Source: Progne subis subis
Taxonomy: Eukaryota; Chordata; Aves; Passeriformes; Hirundinidae
DNA length: 64,000 bases
Reading direction: 5' to 3'
Assembly (NCBI GenBank): GCA_022316685.1
Contig: JAKJHU010000046.1
Span: 6,237,001 to 6,301,000, forward strand
The translations under genes were made by a program, and so were the position numbers. This document shows, in pieces, positions 38,085-48,835 of this stretch; the first letter of the stretch is position 1, and each line of letters begins with the position of its first letter. The notes below the pieces were generated by a model. It saw only the letters and a list, made by a program, of their open reading frames with translations. It was not told where the DNA came from and ran no database searches.

Positions 38085-39686
38085 CAGTGAGAACCAAATG
38101 TATCAAAATAAAATTTATTCTTAAAATGGCTAGTTTACACATAACAGGAAGGTTATATAAGAAAAAGTGCAATTAGTAAAGGAGGCTTATTTCACCTTAG
38201 TATTTAACATCTTGCTGCACCGCAAGTAGCTTCACACTCAGGCTATTGTACTTCTTAGCTGTGGACAAAAATGTGATTTATTTTTTGATGTTAATACCAT
38301 TTCTGTATAGTTAAAAGGTGTGCCAGCATTCACACCTTGCTGAACACGTACTGGACAATTTCTCACACAAGTCTTGAATAAAACCCAGATTACATTTAAA
38401 GTTTGGCAGCTCAGAAAGCTAAATCATAAGCATATAGATACAAAATATATATTAGTTTACTAAAGTCTAAAAAAAAAAAAAAAAACTTTTAAAAAAATGA
38501 GGTAAAATAAACCAGAATAGTTTTCTATGTGCAAGCCTATATTCAGTCTAGAAAAAACTAGTAACAACTCTGCTCTTTTAAAGAAATCAGCTCTCACAAA
38601 GTGCAGCTAATTCACTGTCTTCAATATGAAGGACCTTGCCTATGTTACTTGTGAAAAGTCGTGGCTAATGTTGCAATTAGGAGCAGGATTCTCAACCATC
38701 AGACACTCTAAGATTAGATCAGGTGATGAGTGGAATCACCTAATGATACTACAGAGTAGGAAATTCACAAATTGCTGTGTTTTGTTGCCTAAACCTATTT
38801 TTGACATACTAGGGTGGCTTTAAAATTTTTTTCAAAGGCACATTTTTCTTTTAATGTTGAAAGGCGGCCATCTGCCTGCTAAATAAGTAAGATGGTGAAG
38901 CCAAAGTTACATTTGATATCAAATGCAAGGCTTCACAACAACAGTAAGGACATAGATGCCTTCTTAAAGCAATAGTCACTTCTGCTACTCACTACGCATC
39001 ATTTTCTTTAGTCTTCTTTTCATCCCATACATTTTTCTCTGAGATTTAGAAAAACAGCTTTGGAAAGAAGTAATTGGAACATTGCACATCTCCAAGTTAT
39101 ACAGAACATTCTACCTCTTCCTGTTTTCCCACTTTTCCATTATCCTCTCCAAGTTTCTTAATACGTATTGAAGCCACAAATCTTTGTCACACATCCCTAC
39201 CTGCCTTTGCTACAAGCATGTAGAGGGTCACACCAAGACTCCTGACGGCATCTACTGCACTCCTGATAGGCCCAAAATGAGTTGTGACATTCTGCTTTCA
39301 CCCCTGTGCACACACATACTCTCACACAGTTACCACAGCTTGCTGAGACACTATTGCCTTCCATACTACTTTGCAAGTCTTCCTCCTCATGACCCAGAAG
39401 AGCTGACAGCAGGAAGAAAGCAGCATATACTTGAGATACAGGCAAGCTACTCCTATAGTACATAGCATACACGAGTTACACCTTGGTTTTCCTTCCTTCC
39501 AAGGATAAGGTTTGACTAAGAACTTCAGGAGCATAATATGCTTTAACAAGTTCCACAGTCTAATGAACTTGGATTTGCTCAGACGGCAAACAAAACCTGC
39601 CAGGTGGTTTCACCATGCAGTATGTGAACCAGGAAACTAGCACTGTTCTGTTGCCAAAGGGAAGGATGCTTCCTCGGCAGTGTGGA
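38085..39686 (-). other. PPP1R3C: PPP1R3C 3' UTR
   Basis: This is the stretch between the stop codon and the inferred cleavage site on the minus strand. It is AT-rich, has no competing gene, and contains a 17-base A run on the plus strand (38469-38485), which is a U run in the mRNA. The 3' boundary is inferred from the poly(A) signal. Plus-strand open frames here (for example 39184-39465) are antisense shadows. Confidence 0.65.
38114..38119 (-). terminator. PPP1R3C: PPP1R3C poly(A) signal AATAAA
   Basis: TTTATT on the plus strand reads AATAAA on the gene strand, about 1.57 kb past the stop codon. The 3' UTR length this implies is close to that of mammalian PPP1R3C. A TGTGTC element follows on the gene strand within about 60 bases. 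Cleavage would fall at about 38085-38100. Another AATAAA-like hexamer at about 38277-38283 could give a slightly shorter form. Confidence 0.6.
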
Positions 39687-40631
39687 TCACCAATATGGTA
39701 AAGAATTTTCAATGTGACCCAAGCTCTGCCACTGGGGAAAGAGGCCACTGGACAACCTTGGACTTCCCAGATGATCAGGTTCTCTCTCTTGTCCTCTCCT
39801 TGAAGTTTGAAGATCTACATAGCCTTCCTTGGCAGATGGTATCTGAACACCATTAGGCTTCCACTCTGTGTGTACAATTTTGTAATTCTGACCCTCGTTA
39901 TTGTCCCAGAAGGTATGTTCTCCACTTTGGTAAGAAATGCAAAACTCTATCTGCTCTTCAGAGGAAGTGGCAGGAGGGAAATCAATGGTAAATGAGAAGG
40001 TATCGTTCTCAAAATCACTGTAAACGTTGTTCATGTACACACACTCAACATCTTTGTAGGTCTTCCACGTATCGAAAGTAATACGAACCTGAACCTTTTT
40101 TTCAAAGCTCACATTTTTGACTTTCACAGTGCCTGACAGCACCTTCTCTTGCAGGGTGCAGGTCTCCAGGCAGACCAGGTTCGTCTGCAGACGGTTCCTG
40201 AAGTCCAGGTAGTCAGCTGAGGGCTGAGGGAAACCCAGAATCAAGTTTTTCTCCTCATGGAGTTTTAAGTCAGATGTTATGTCCTCAATGCCCAAGAGGT
40301 CAAACTGCAGATCCCACACAGGAGGCTCCTGGAACTCGGAGAAGGTGTGGATCACAGTCAGGGACAGCCCCTTGGAGTCTGCAAACACTACACGCTTCTT
40401 GGCTCGGGCTGGCGAGTGGTTCCAGTCACTCTTCGGATCTTCGGAGTCACATTTCACATGCAGACATGGCCTGAGAGGCTTGAGTCTGTTCACAAAGTTG
40501 TTTCTTTGGCAGTCCTCGAGGGGGCTGAGAAAGCTCTTCAGCGGCGGAGAATGGGCTATGCAAATTCGCATGGCCATATCCACAGGCATGCTGGAGCTGG
40601 GCAAGGGTCTCGGGTCCAAGATTTGTATCAT
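39687..40631 (-). CDS. PPP1R3C: PPP1R3C, protein phosphatase 1 regulatory subunit 3C (protein targeting to glycogen)
   Basis: This encodes a scaffold that brings the PP1 catalytic subunit to glycogen particles in the cytosol, promoting dephosphorylation of glycogen synthase and phosphorylase and so glycogen build-up. From the ATG at 40631 the product is 314 residues, against 317 in human PPP1R3C, and it is collinear with it. Seen in order: [10 protein letters not shown] start, the PP1-docking RVxF motif as KKRVVFAD (RVVF at 80-83), then a CBM21 carbohydrate-binding domain at about 141-255 with [17 protein letters not shown] and the WDNNEGQNY motif (242-250), ending SGLFPQWQS. The exon starts at 40632 after a clean acceptor (ccttctccattcag). 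The frame stays open 11 codons further into the intron (to 40664), but those codons lie upstream of the acceptor and are not translated from spliced mRNA. In mammals five residues (MSCTR) come from exon 1; here exon 1 seems to lack an ATG. The frame is intact and the stop is TGA. Confidence 0.96.
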   Translation of the reverse strand: MIQILDPRPLPSSSMPVDMAMRICIAHSPPLKSFLSPLEDCQRNNFVNRLKPLRPCLHVKCDSEDPKSDWNHSPARAKKRVVFADSKGLSLTVIHTFSEFQEPPVWDLQFDLLGIEDITSDLKLHEEKNLILGFPQPSADYLDFRNRLQTNLVCLETCTLQEKVLSGTVKVKNVSFEKKVQVRITFDTWKTYKDVECVYMNNVYSDFENDTFSFTIDFPPATSSEEQIEFCISYQSGEHTFWDNNEGQNYKIVHTEWKPNGVQIPSAKEGYVDLQTSRRGQEREPDHLGSPRLSSGLFPQWQSLGHIENSLPYW

Positions 40632-41746
40632 TCTGAATGGAGAAGGAACACAGGACGTTATCATTTATTATGTCAGATAAGAAGCTTCTCAAGAATGCAT
40701 ATTTACTTCATCCATTCATCCATTAATTATTCACAGCCTCATCTCTGCACAGCTTTAAACAATGCAGCCTAAATCAAAACTGACAGCTCTACCTAAGGAA
40801 CCAGGGTGAGACTAGTCAGTCATTTCTTGCCAATCCTAAACTTCTTCAATTCAAATCTACTGTCCTTTCATTATTCAAACCTCTGAAAAACAGATTCTAG
40901 TGAAAGCTAATTGAACATATTTCCCTGAAAATACAGAAAAGAACATTATAGTGACAAGTAAAACAGATCCAGTTAAAGTGGAAGTGCTCATCCACTTGAA
41001 CTTCCCTCATAGAGGCCCTAAGTGAGGTTTTAAAATTCCAACAAGCTGGATCAGCTGCTTCATCTCTGAGCACAGACAGCACTATATTAAGTAAGTTGCC
41101 TATCCCATCAGATCATCAGATGGGATTCTATGTATCTTTATGCAGAACCAACATTCTGTGGCTCTGAACAACTACTAGTCAATCTTTTTAGGCACTTGTT
41201 TGGTTGAATAAAAATACTGAAGCACCTTTAGAAATATTTTTATGAGCTATGAACCCGTCTAAGTAATAGGGCGCTTTGCAGTGTTAATGTAAACTACTGA
41301 GTGAAGCAGAGGAAAGAAGTGGGAAAAGAGAGGGACATACTATTTTTTCACCTCATTAGGCTTCAAGAATTAACTTTAAAACAATTTCTGATAATCCCTA
41401 AAGACCATGCTGAAAGTCTACTGCAAGTATTCAATAAGCATGCTACAGTTTTGTTTGTAAAGAGTTACTCATAACCCTCCCTCTCAGATGATGGATATCA
41501 AAATTACTCTGCAAGTCCATGGTCCACTCAAAGCCAGATAGCTGGAATATTTTAAAAAAGGGGCTTCAAATGTAGCACATCCCTGCTGAGATGGATGCAG
41601 TCCTTGCTGGAAATGCAGTTTTGTTGAGTCACAGAAAGTCATTTGCTTTGTCACTTGAACAAATGGCTTTCTGCTTCCCAGAGTTCTCACTGGTATTCCA
41701 GAGCCCTGCCAAAAATCAGAAGCTGCCCTGGCCTCATCTTCTTGCC

Positions 41747-41768
41747 TTTTTTTTTTTTTTTTTTTTTT
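41747..41768. repeat. poly(T) tract, 22 bp
   Basis: An uninterrupted T run inside PPP1R3C intron 1. Confidence 0.9.
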
Positions 41769-41946
41769 AATGTGGGGCATTTACCATAATAAGCAGTAGG
41801 AGGAAAGTACCCGCATCAAATTAATCAACTTTTGCTTTGCTTTATTAGGAAAAGAACTAAGGCTTCAGAAATACTCTCTCCGCAGCTTTGGTGACCCGAG
41901 CTTTTGCAGTGTCAGGGGAAGAAAAAACAGAGGGGAGGAGGGGGGG

Positions 41947-41978
<32 letters not shown>
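41947..41978. repeat. poly(A) tract, 32 bp
   Basis: An uninterrupted A run preceded by GGGGGG, about 215 bp inside intron 1 from the PPP1R3C donor and at the edge of the CpG island. It is one of the longest pure homopolymers in the window and is likely length-variable and prone to sequencing error. Confidence 0.9.
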
Positions 41979-41981
<3 letters not shown>

Positions 41982-42130
41982 CCACGCACCACCGAAATAG
42001 CAAAGAACAGGCAAGCATGCAAACCCCACGGCACAGCGGTGCTGCTAGCTGCGGGCTGCTGGAGGGCGCTGCCGGCGCAGGGCGGACGGGGCAGTGCCCG
42101 GCGGGACCCGCGGGGCGCAGCGAGCCCCGG

Positions 42131-42181
42131 GCGGGCAGCGGGACCCTGCGGGCAGCGGGACCCTGCGGGCAGCGGGACCCT
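42131..42181. repeat. three exact 17-bp tandem units
   Basis: GCGGGCAGCGGGACCCT occurs three times without change (42131-42147, 42148-42164, 42165-42181), then breaks into GCCGGCGCTTACC, the antisense of the PPP1R3C donor. The array therefore begins 12 bases inside the intron. Exact identity suggests a recent expansion. Confidence 0.92.
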
Positions 42182-42193
42182 GCCGGCGCTTAC

Positions 42194-42235
42194 CTGCTGC
42201 GCTGCGCTGCGCTGCTCGGGCCGCCACGCCGCTCC
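42194..42235 (-). other. PPP1R3C: PPP1R3C exon 1 (5' UTR, inferred)
   Basis: The 3' boundary is the consensus donor CAG|GTAAGC at 42194/42193. The 5' boundary is set only by placing the start about 26-30 bases beyond a TATA-like CATAAAGG, so it is approximate. The exon ends in repeated GCGCA units (42195-42216). No ATG occurs between the TATA-like element and the donor, so translation would begin in exon 2 at 40631, where A at -3 gives a fair initiation context. An alternative first exon elsewhere cannot be excluded. Confidence 0.5.
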
Positions 42236-42260
42236 GGGCCGCGCCCGCCGCGCCGCCGCC

Positions 42261-42267
42261 TTTATGG
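42261..42267 (-). promoter_or_regulatory. TATA-like element of PPP1R3C
   Basis: On the gene strand the sequence reads CCCATAAAGGC in an otherwise extremely GC-rich stretch. It is the only AT-rich heptamer near the inferred exon 1. A GGGGCGG box (42292-42298 on the plus strand) sits about 30 bases further upstream. Confidence 0.45.
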
Positions 42268-42560
42268 GGCCGGGCCGCGGCCCGCGGCCAAGGGGCGGCC
42301 CCGCCGGTGCCCTGAGGGGGGGCTGCGGCCAACGCCGCCCGGCCGGGAGCTGCCGGGGGCCCGTGCGCCGACGGCCGGACACGCTCTCGGCGCCCTGTCC
42401 TTGCCCGTGCCCGGAGCGGCCCCCGCTCCTCGCCCTTCGGGAAGGACAGCAGCAGCTGCGGGCACGCAGGGCTCCCCAGCACGCGCCTTGCCAGCAGCCC
42501 GGGAGCAGCCGGGGATCCGCTGCACGGGCTGCTGGCGTGCCGCGCGTGCCCGTGGGGAGC

Positions 42561-45500
42561 ACCCTGCCCACTGGAACCAATCCCGTGTCAAATTAGAGAC
42601 GTCTCCCTTTCGCTGGAATGGAGCTGGGGCCCTTAGCTGTAAGGTAATGCTCCCAGGGCCAGAAATCCATCATCCTGGAATGTAACTGCCTTTGTCCAAA
42701 AGTGGAAAAGTACTTTTGAACTTTTAACGTGAATGGTCCCGGTGGCTTTTCACCTCCCGCGCCTGGTGATCTGTGCACTGTCTGAGGATGACAGGCCCTG
42801 CTGTAGGTCCCACGTTTTATCTACTGCCTTTTTCCAGAGGAAAGGGACAAAAACCGGAGGAATGCACCCCCGCAGCATTAGCCGTAGCAGTACTGTGGCA
42901 CTGCTGGTGTCCCGCCTCTCGGTGGCCCCGTGGCAGACAAGCCCTTGCAGAGGCTGTGGACAGCCCACGGGTGACAGCGTGCTAGAGCAGGCTCATCCCT
43001 GAGTTACTGCTCTTCTGAGACCATGGCCTGGTTGCTAACTTTCTCTCTGGGTCTTCTGTAGATCAACAGTTCCACTGCCGCCTTCTTGCTGCTCAGCTGC
43101 TCTTTCCCGAGGGTGGTAAATGACTTGCAGTCAAACTACGAGATGTGATAGGGAGTCTGTGAAGTGTGATTTTCTGAGTTCGCAGCTTTTACCAGTAGAT
43201 GAGACCACATACAAATGAACAGCAGGAAGTCCTGTGTTCTACATGAAGCAAAGGGGACTTACAGCGATAAACAAACAGTAAAGGATTTTTCTGTTCTTGA
43301 TTTGTGAGCAAAAGAAATTGAAAGTTGTGAGAATTTATTAGAAGATAGGGTGTGAGCATAGCAAATGATGACAAGGACACTTCTATCTTGGATTCAAGCT
43401 ATATATAAGCAGAGGGAACAGTCAGGAAAGGCTAGAGGCTCCTGCTGATGGACGCATGGCGCATGGATCAGTATCTGCCTCTGTACATATAAAGATTCAT
43501 GAGACAGTAACACTTCGGTTTCTTAGTTCCACCCCTTGGTGACTGAAGTTCCTGCCTTTTGTGACAGTATGTGACATTAAGTGCCACCCAGATGAAGCCT
43601 GAAGCAGTAACTGGCAGTGCAAACAAGGCTTTGGAAGTCCTGCTCTGTTTCCAAGCCAGTTACTCAGGACAACCTTCCCAGGTCCTCCACTTCTCAAGTT
43701 GCAAGTTGCATCTCTGCTGCTCACATTGCTCTTCCTCTCTTTTCCTCTTTTCCCTCCTCTCTCTTTCTTTTTTTTGGCTGGCACTTACTAAATCTCTTCT
43801 ACTTACCCATTATAAAAAATGGAGTTTTATGAGCCTGTGGTAGTTGAATCTTTGTCCATGCAGCTTCCCACACACACTGCTTAGCTGGGCTGCTGTGCTA
43901 TCAGGGATCACGTGCAGCAGCTGGGGCTGCTCTATCACGCTATCTACAAACACTAAAGAACTGCTTGAAGCCTGTAGAAAAGGAGTTGCCTCAAGGCTTT
44001 CCTACACATATTTCTCTTGCTTGTAACTCGTTGCACTGTTGGTGCTATAAAATATTTTGCTCCTGCTGTGTAAAGTACCTGTTTTGCCCAACTTGGAAAA
44101 CATCTTGAAAGATTGTTTTAAGTGATATGTTTAGCAAAAAACAGTAGTGAGATCCAGAGCCTTTCACGGGCAGGTCATTGCCCAAGTCAGTAAATACAGA
44201 CTGGATTCAGTAACTTTGTGCCTCATTGGTAATCTGGAGCACATTCATGGCCGTGGACCGGTGTCCCAGTTCCTGATTGCCAATACAAGCAGAGAGCATT
44301 GTGCAGAGCCAGGGTAACTCTTTCCTCATCCAGGGAGGTGTCCCTGCGTTGAGGCAAACTGACAGGGTTATCTGAGTTAGCACACCAGTTTGTCCTGTCA
44401 GTGATGGCTCCCTAGCTGTGCTTTTTATAGAGGACTCAGGTTTCCTGATACATTGGTTTGGCATCCTAAAATGTAGATCTGTCTGTCTGTCTTACCTTTC
44501 AAATAGCACTGCTAAAATAGGAGCACCAGAGGAAAAAAATTACTGTCTTACTGTGCATTTGACAGTACTTTATGGCATATCAGCTGTTCTGACGTTTGTA
44601 GGTGCACAATGGCAGAAATGTATTACTGGAAAAAGCATGGCTGATTATAAAATCAAACCCCATCATAGGGTATTGTACCTCCAACTGCATATGTAAGGAG
44701 GAAAGCCAAATTGATCCCCCAGACTAGTTCTTTGTCTTTTCCTGAAAACGTGACACATTAGATGTAGTACATTAATTGCAACAAGTTAGCTATAGAAAAC
44801 ACACTTTTATTATAGCTACCATAGTTTCTCTAAACCTTAAATGTATGTTTTTAAAAACAGTTTGCAGCCTAAATAGTCCAGATGCAATGTAAGGCACAGG
44901 GTCTCTTTCAAGGAGCTCATTGAGGTTGCTCAGGTGACAAACAGGCAATTGGGTTCACATTGTTCTGTTCAAAGGCAAATATATGGTATTAGCTCCGCAG
45001 TGAATGCTCTTATATGCAGATGGTCCTCCGGGTCTTGCCATTCTTCACCTCACTTGGACTAACCAAGACCTTTCAATCAGCAGTTCTGGAAACAGATAAT
45101 GATCATGCCTTCCTGTCAGCTATCACACCGCAATGGGCTGCTCTGGTCATCTGCTGGCTCTTGTCATTTTATGAGAATGAAAGAACAGCTTTTTTTCAGC
45201 CTCTGTTCTGAAACTGAGTAATTAAGCGAGGATTTCGTGGTTTACTCTGACTTTATTACTTTCAGGTCGCTCTGTGTCTTTGCTGTCCTCCCGCACAGCT
45301 TCAGGAGGGAAGAAAGGAAATACATTGCAGTGGAGGATATAGAAAGAGTAGAGGAGCTGTTAGCATTTAATTAAAGCCTTTTGAAGCAAAGATAAGCAAA
45401 TATTTCCTCAGAGCAAAGTGAAGTCATGACCACATTTATAGGTAAAAAAGTCAAGAGAGAAAAAACATATCTCCATTTCACTTGCCTAGTGAAATCCTTG

Positions 45501-47310
45501 CTGTTTGCTGGGTGGGAGAGCAATGCTAGCTTAATGCAGTTACAGTATGCAGTTGAGCAGGGAAGCCTTTGATTTGGTTTTTGGCTTGAAACGAAAAGCC
45601 ATTGCTAGGCCAGTGGCGCTATACTGGTGTCATTAGAAAACAATATATCCACCTTATTTTGGCTGGTATGTATTTTGTTCCTGCAGCATCACGCAACACC
45701 TCTGAATGAGACAGAGCTTTAATGACTTGAAAGAACACCTGTGGTAATAGACAGTGACAATTCTGTCACACAAGGTTTACAGAAGCCTTTTTTTCCCTTG
45801 ACTTGAGCTCTTCTGTTCAATATTTTTTCTCTGCTAATAAGACTAATCTTTGTAAATGTGTCTTATCTATGAGGTTGGGTTGCAATTTTCTTTGAAAATG
45901 ACCGTAAGGCAAATAGTGATTTTTCAGGTACATAGCAAGTCAGTTGAACCTGTAAGCCTTTGAAAATTTAAAATTACTTTTAGTGGTTTATCTGACGAAA
46001 TACAGTGAGTAGAAGTTTTATTAAGTCTTAATAGAAGACTATTTACCTTCTTCTCAGATCCTTTGGTGAACTTTTGAAAATTACTAATGGTTGCAAATAT
46101 ATACCAAGGAAACTAGTCCTGGGGAACTCTGTTATTGTATTAGGAATTTCTTCAGCACTGGCACAGTCCATACAAAGAAGAAATAATATTTTGATATTTT
46201 TAGAATTTTTATTAATATGCCACAGCCATTGGGAAGCCCTCACTGAGATACCTGTAAATTGTAATCACTTGTTAATGAGCAAATCAGAGAAAGTCTGGGA
46301 AAAAATATTGCACTGCCCTCACTGCAACGCTGCCACAATCATCCCCTAGAGAGCAGGGCAAGGAACATGTAGCCAAATGCACATGCAAAGATGGATGGGG
46401 TTTATGTTTCCTTACAGCAACAGGACATGGGTCTAATTCTTTGGGCGTTTTTAGGGGTTCTAGGTCTCATTCTATTTCAGTCAGTGGTGCAAGTTCTTGC
46501 CACTTCTGGAACTTTCTAAGGTTAAATTCAAAGATATTTGAATATTGAATATATTCTTTTTAAATTCCTTAAACTGAAAGCTTTGGTCTGAAGTAGAAGG
46601 TAGAAATTGATTTAAAATGTCTAATCTTGTTACGGCTGATTAATGATAAATTAGTCAATTGTAGATGAGTCATCACTTTGAAAATGTATAGTGACAGAGA
46701 AATGCATTGCTTTCTGAAAAAAAGTGACATAGAAAAAGCAAGAAAACATATTGAAGGCTGCTCAAACATTTAACATCATGTGATTATATTCAATTCAGGA
46801 TATTTTGAGCAAAATTCCTTAAACTGATTTTATGCAAAATGCAGTCTTTTAGAAATAGAATTGCTTTGCTAGTATATAGTAAGATGAAATAAATACAATG
46901 CCACATTATTTATAAATTGCTGCAATGTAGAGTAAAATAGGAAAGAAAACCAAAAGAAGGAAAAGCATAAATGTAGGTATTCATTCTTGGAGTAACTTGA
47001 ACTCTCCATGAAGTATTTTACAAGAGTACAGAAAACAAAACACATACATATATTTATACATGAGTATAAATCTGACTTATAAATACAGATCAGATTCACT
47101 TTTAAGAATGCAAAGGCTCTCCTACATGTCTGAAATAAATGCAGTATTTCAATATTACAACATACTTTTTCTCCATTTTTTTTAGGTTTTATTTTTAACC
47201 ACACACCTGATGTGGTTGAACCTTGATAATCTGTGGCCAAACATTTTATAAATACATATCATGTTACTGTGTGTAAATAATCAGTGTTTATTCTGTCCTT
47301 TTTTTCGTAG
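42561..47310. other. non-coding flank upstream of PPP1R3C
   Basis: No gene is recognised. A CCAAT motif lies at 42576-42580 and a CACGTG E-box at about 43909-43914, some 1.7 kb upstream of the inferred PPP1R3C start. Their function is unknown. Open frames of up to about 95 codons are unremarkable. Confidence 0.55.
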
Positions 47311-47363
47311 GCCCAGGTGAAGGAATTACCTCTGCTGGTGAACAGTCTTTTCCAAAGAAAACA
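47311..47363 (+). other. orphan exon-like segment, 53 bp
   Basis: A pyrimidine-rich acceptor (ttctgtcctttttttcgtag) precedes 47311 and a donor GTAAGTG begins at 47364. The 53 bases between are open in two of three frames (starting at 47311 and at 47313). The last exonic base is A rather than the usual G, which weakens the donor. The PPP1R3C-TNKS2 interval is not known to hold a coding gene in mammals, so a long non-coding RNA exon is the likeliest meaning if it is used at all. Confidence 0.3.
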
Positions 47364-48383
47364 GTAAGTGAAATGCTGCTTTCTGCAATTTGATTTATGC
47401 TAAATGTTGTGTGAAGAAGCAAATGTTGGTTGAGCAGACACTTCCATCAGCTATGTGGGCAATATTCTCATTCTTTGCAATCTCCCCAGGAAAAATGTGA
47501 TTTTTTTATTCATATGTGCACAATTCCCTACAGACTTGCAGGAGCCACATGATTATTCAATATGATTACCATTCCCATAAAACTTATGTTGACTAAAACC
47601 TTCATCCTAAATAAGCATTGCTATATCTGACAGCAGCCAACTAACAGCTGCAAGATGTTCACACAGAGTGTTTAGAAGACCCCCTTGTAGGGTCTGAGTA
47701 ACACTCCTTTACTTGTTCTGCCACCCAAGAGACATGATCCATTTCTCTGCTTTAGGTTCTCTTACAAGGTCCTTTTTGTCTTGTGTATCACAAGGGAAGA
47801 ATGGGGCTTGGAAATCAGTACAGTGAAATTCTGTGCCAAGTTTTTCCTGGATTTTCTGTGTGGGGAAAAATCTCCCCTATGGCATACATCTAAGAGATGA
47901 ATGAATGAAGCTTTTCTCTTTCAGATTTAGCTTAACTTCTTACCACTTCAGAGACAAAAATTGAGTTTCCCAGTATCTGACCTAGTTACCCCTCTTTGGG
48001 TGCAGCATACATATGTATATTAATGTATATTTCCCCAGTTTTACAGAGGTCAAATTTCATGCAGACATTCACTTCATTTTAGATTTGCTGGAAAGAATGA
48101 AGCTCTTCAATCCAAGTGCTTTAATATCATCAGTCCTCTTTCATCCTGCAGTGGAAGAAGAAGTCGTTATGGTCCTGACTGTAGAAAGATTTGTGGCCTA
48201 AATAATATATTTGCAATAAATTGGTTTCTTTGGGTTATTCTTAGATGCTGCTTCCCAGAACACAGATGGTTTACTGTCAAAATGTGCTTGCTCCATATAT
48301 GCAATAATGCTTACAGTAAGTTTTGCAAGATTTAAAATGGCTTTAATCAGTGAGAATAATCTTGCATGTTTCTCTGGAGAATT
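47364..48383. other. non-coding stretch, nothing recognised
   Basis: AT-rich single-copy-looking sequence between the orphan exon-like segment and the next CR1 copy. A 62-codon open frame at 48013-48201 has no recognisable domain. Confidence 0.5.
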
Positions 48384-48835
48384 GCAGTCACAGAACAGTG
48401 GAGGTTGCAAGAGGCCTTTTGAGGTCACATAATCCAGTCTCCTCCTCAAAGCAGGAATAGCTTTGAGTAACAAAGTTAGATCTGACTACTCAGATTGCTT
48501 GTCCAGCTGAGCTTTTATAACACCTTCAAGGACACAGCCTCTCTACACAACCTGTGCCAGTGCTAAAACCTCTATTATTTTTTTCTATTTATCTGTCTGG
48601 AATTCCTGTTCTGTAACATGTGACCAGCTGCCTCTTTTCCTTTTGCTGTACTTCTCAAGGGAAAGTCTGGTCCCATCTTCTCTTGATTTCCTCTTAGCAG
48701 TGGGAGGCTGCACTCTGGCCCACTCTAACTTAGCTTTTCTTTTGCAAGTTAAGGAAAGTCAGCTCCCTCAGTCTCACTTTCTGCAGCGCATTCCAAGCCA
48801 TTAACCATGCTGGTGACCTTCCACTGCTCTTAGTG
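48384..48835 (-). repeat. CR1 LINE fragment, antisense, old
   Basis: Reverse-orientation CR1 of about 450 bp, strongly diverged. Recognisable parts are the antisense 3' end 'cacagaacagtggaggttgcaagaggcc', 'acaccttcaaggacacagcctctctacacaacctgtgccag', and the promoter-distal part 'ctccctcagtctcactttctgcagcgcattccaagcc'. No frame is kept. Confidence 0.85.

Larger units (their letters stand above)
40633..42193 (-). other. PPP1R3C: PPP1R3C intron 1
   Basis: A GT-AG intron of 1,561 bp on the minus strand. The donor reads CAGCAG|GTAAGC at 42194/42193 and the acceptor reads ATTCAG|AATG at 40633/40632. The single intron just before the first conserved methionine is the arrangement in mammalian PPP1R3C. 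The intron holds a 22-base T run (41747-41768), a 32-base A run (41947-41978) and three 17-bp tandem units next to the donor. No repeat insertion is recognisable. Confidence 0.75.
42040..42560. promoter_or_regulatory. CpG island at the PPP1R3C promoter
   Basis: About 520 bp of very high GC content with dense CpG, against an AT-rich background. It surrounds the inferred exon 1 of PPP1R3C. Both strands stay open over long frames here (for example 41888-42685 and 41912-42580) because stop codons are rare in such composition. Those are not genes. Confidence 0.9.

Noticed and set aside
38469..38485. A17 run considered as the trace of a retroposed mRNA tail
   Set aside because: It sits within the PPP1R3C 3' UTR with no retrogene body or target-site duplication next to it.
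40632..40664. Extension of the PPP1R3C reading frame to an ATG at 40664
   Set aside because: These 11 codons lie upstream of a clear splice acceptor (ccttctccattcag) at the position of the conserved intron, and they do not resemble any PPP1R3C N-terminus.
41888..42685. Long overlapping reading frames on both strands (up to 265 codons) over the PPP1R3C CpG island
   Set aside because: They are Arg/Pro/Ala/Gly strings caused by high GC content, begin in a poly(A) run read as polylysine, and occur in several frames at once.
46869..47240. 123-codon minus-strand frame with a hydrophobic C-terminal half
   Set aside because: It is AT-rich (Phe/Leu/Ile/Tyr bias expected from composition), with no recognisable family and no supporting signals.
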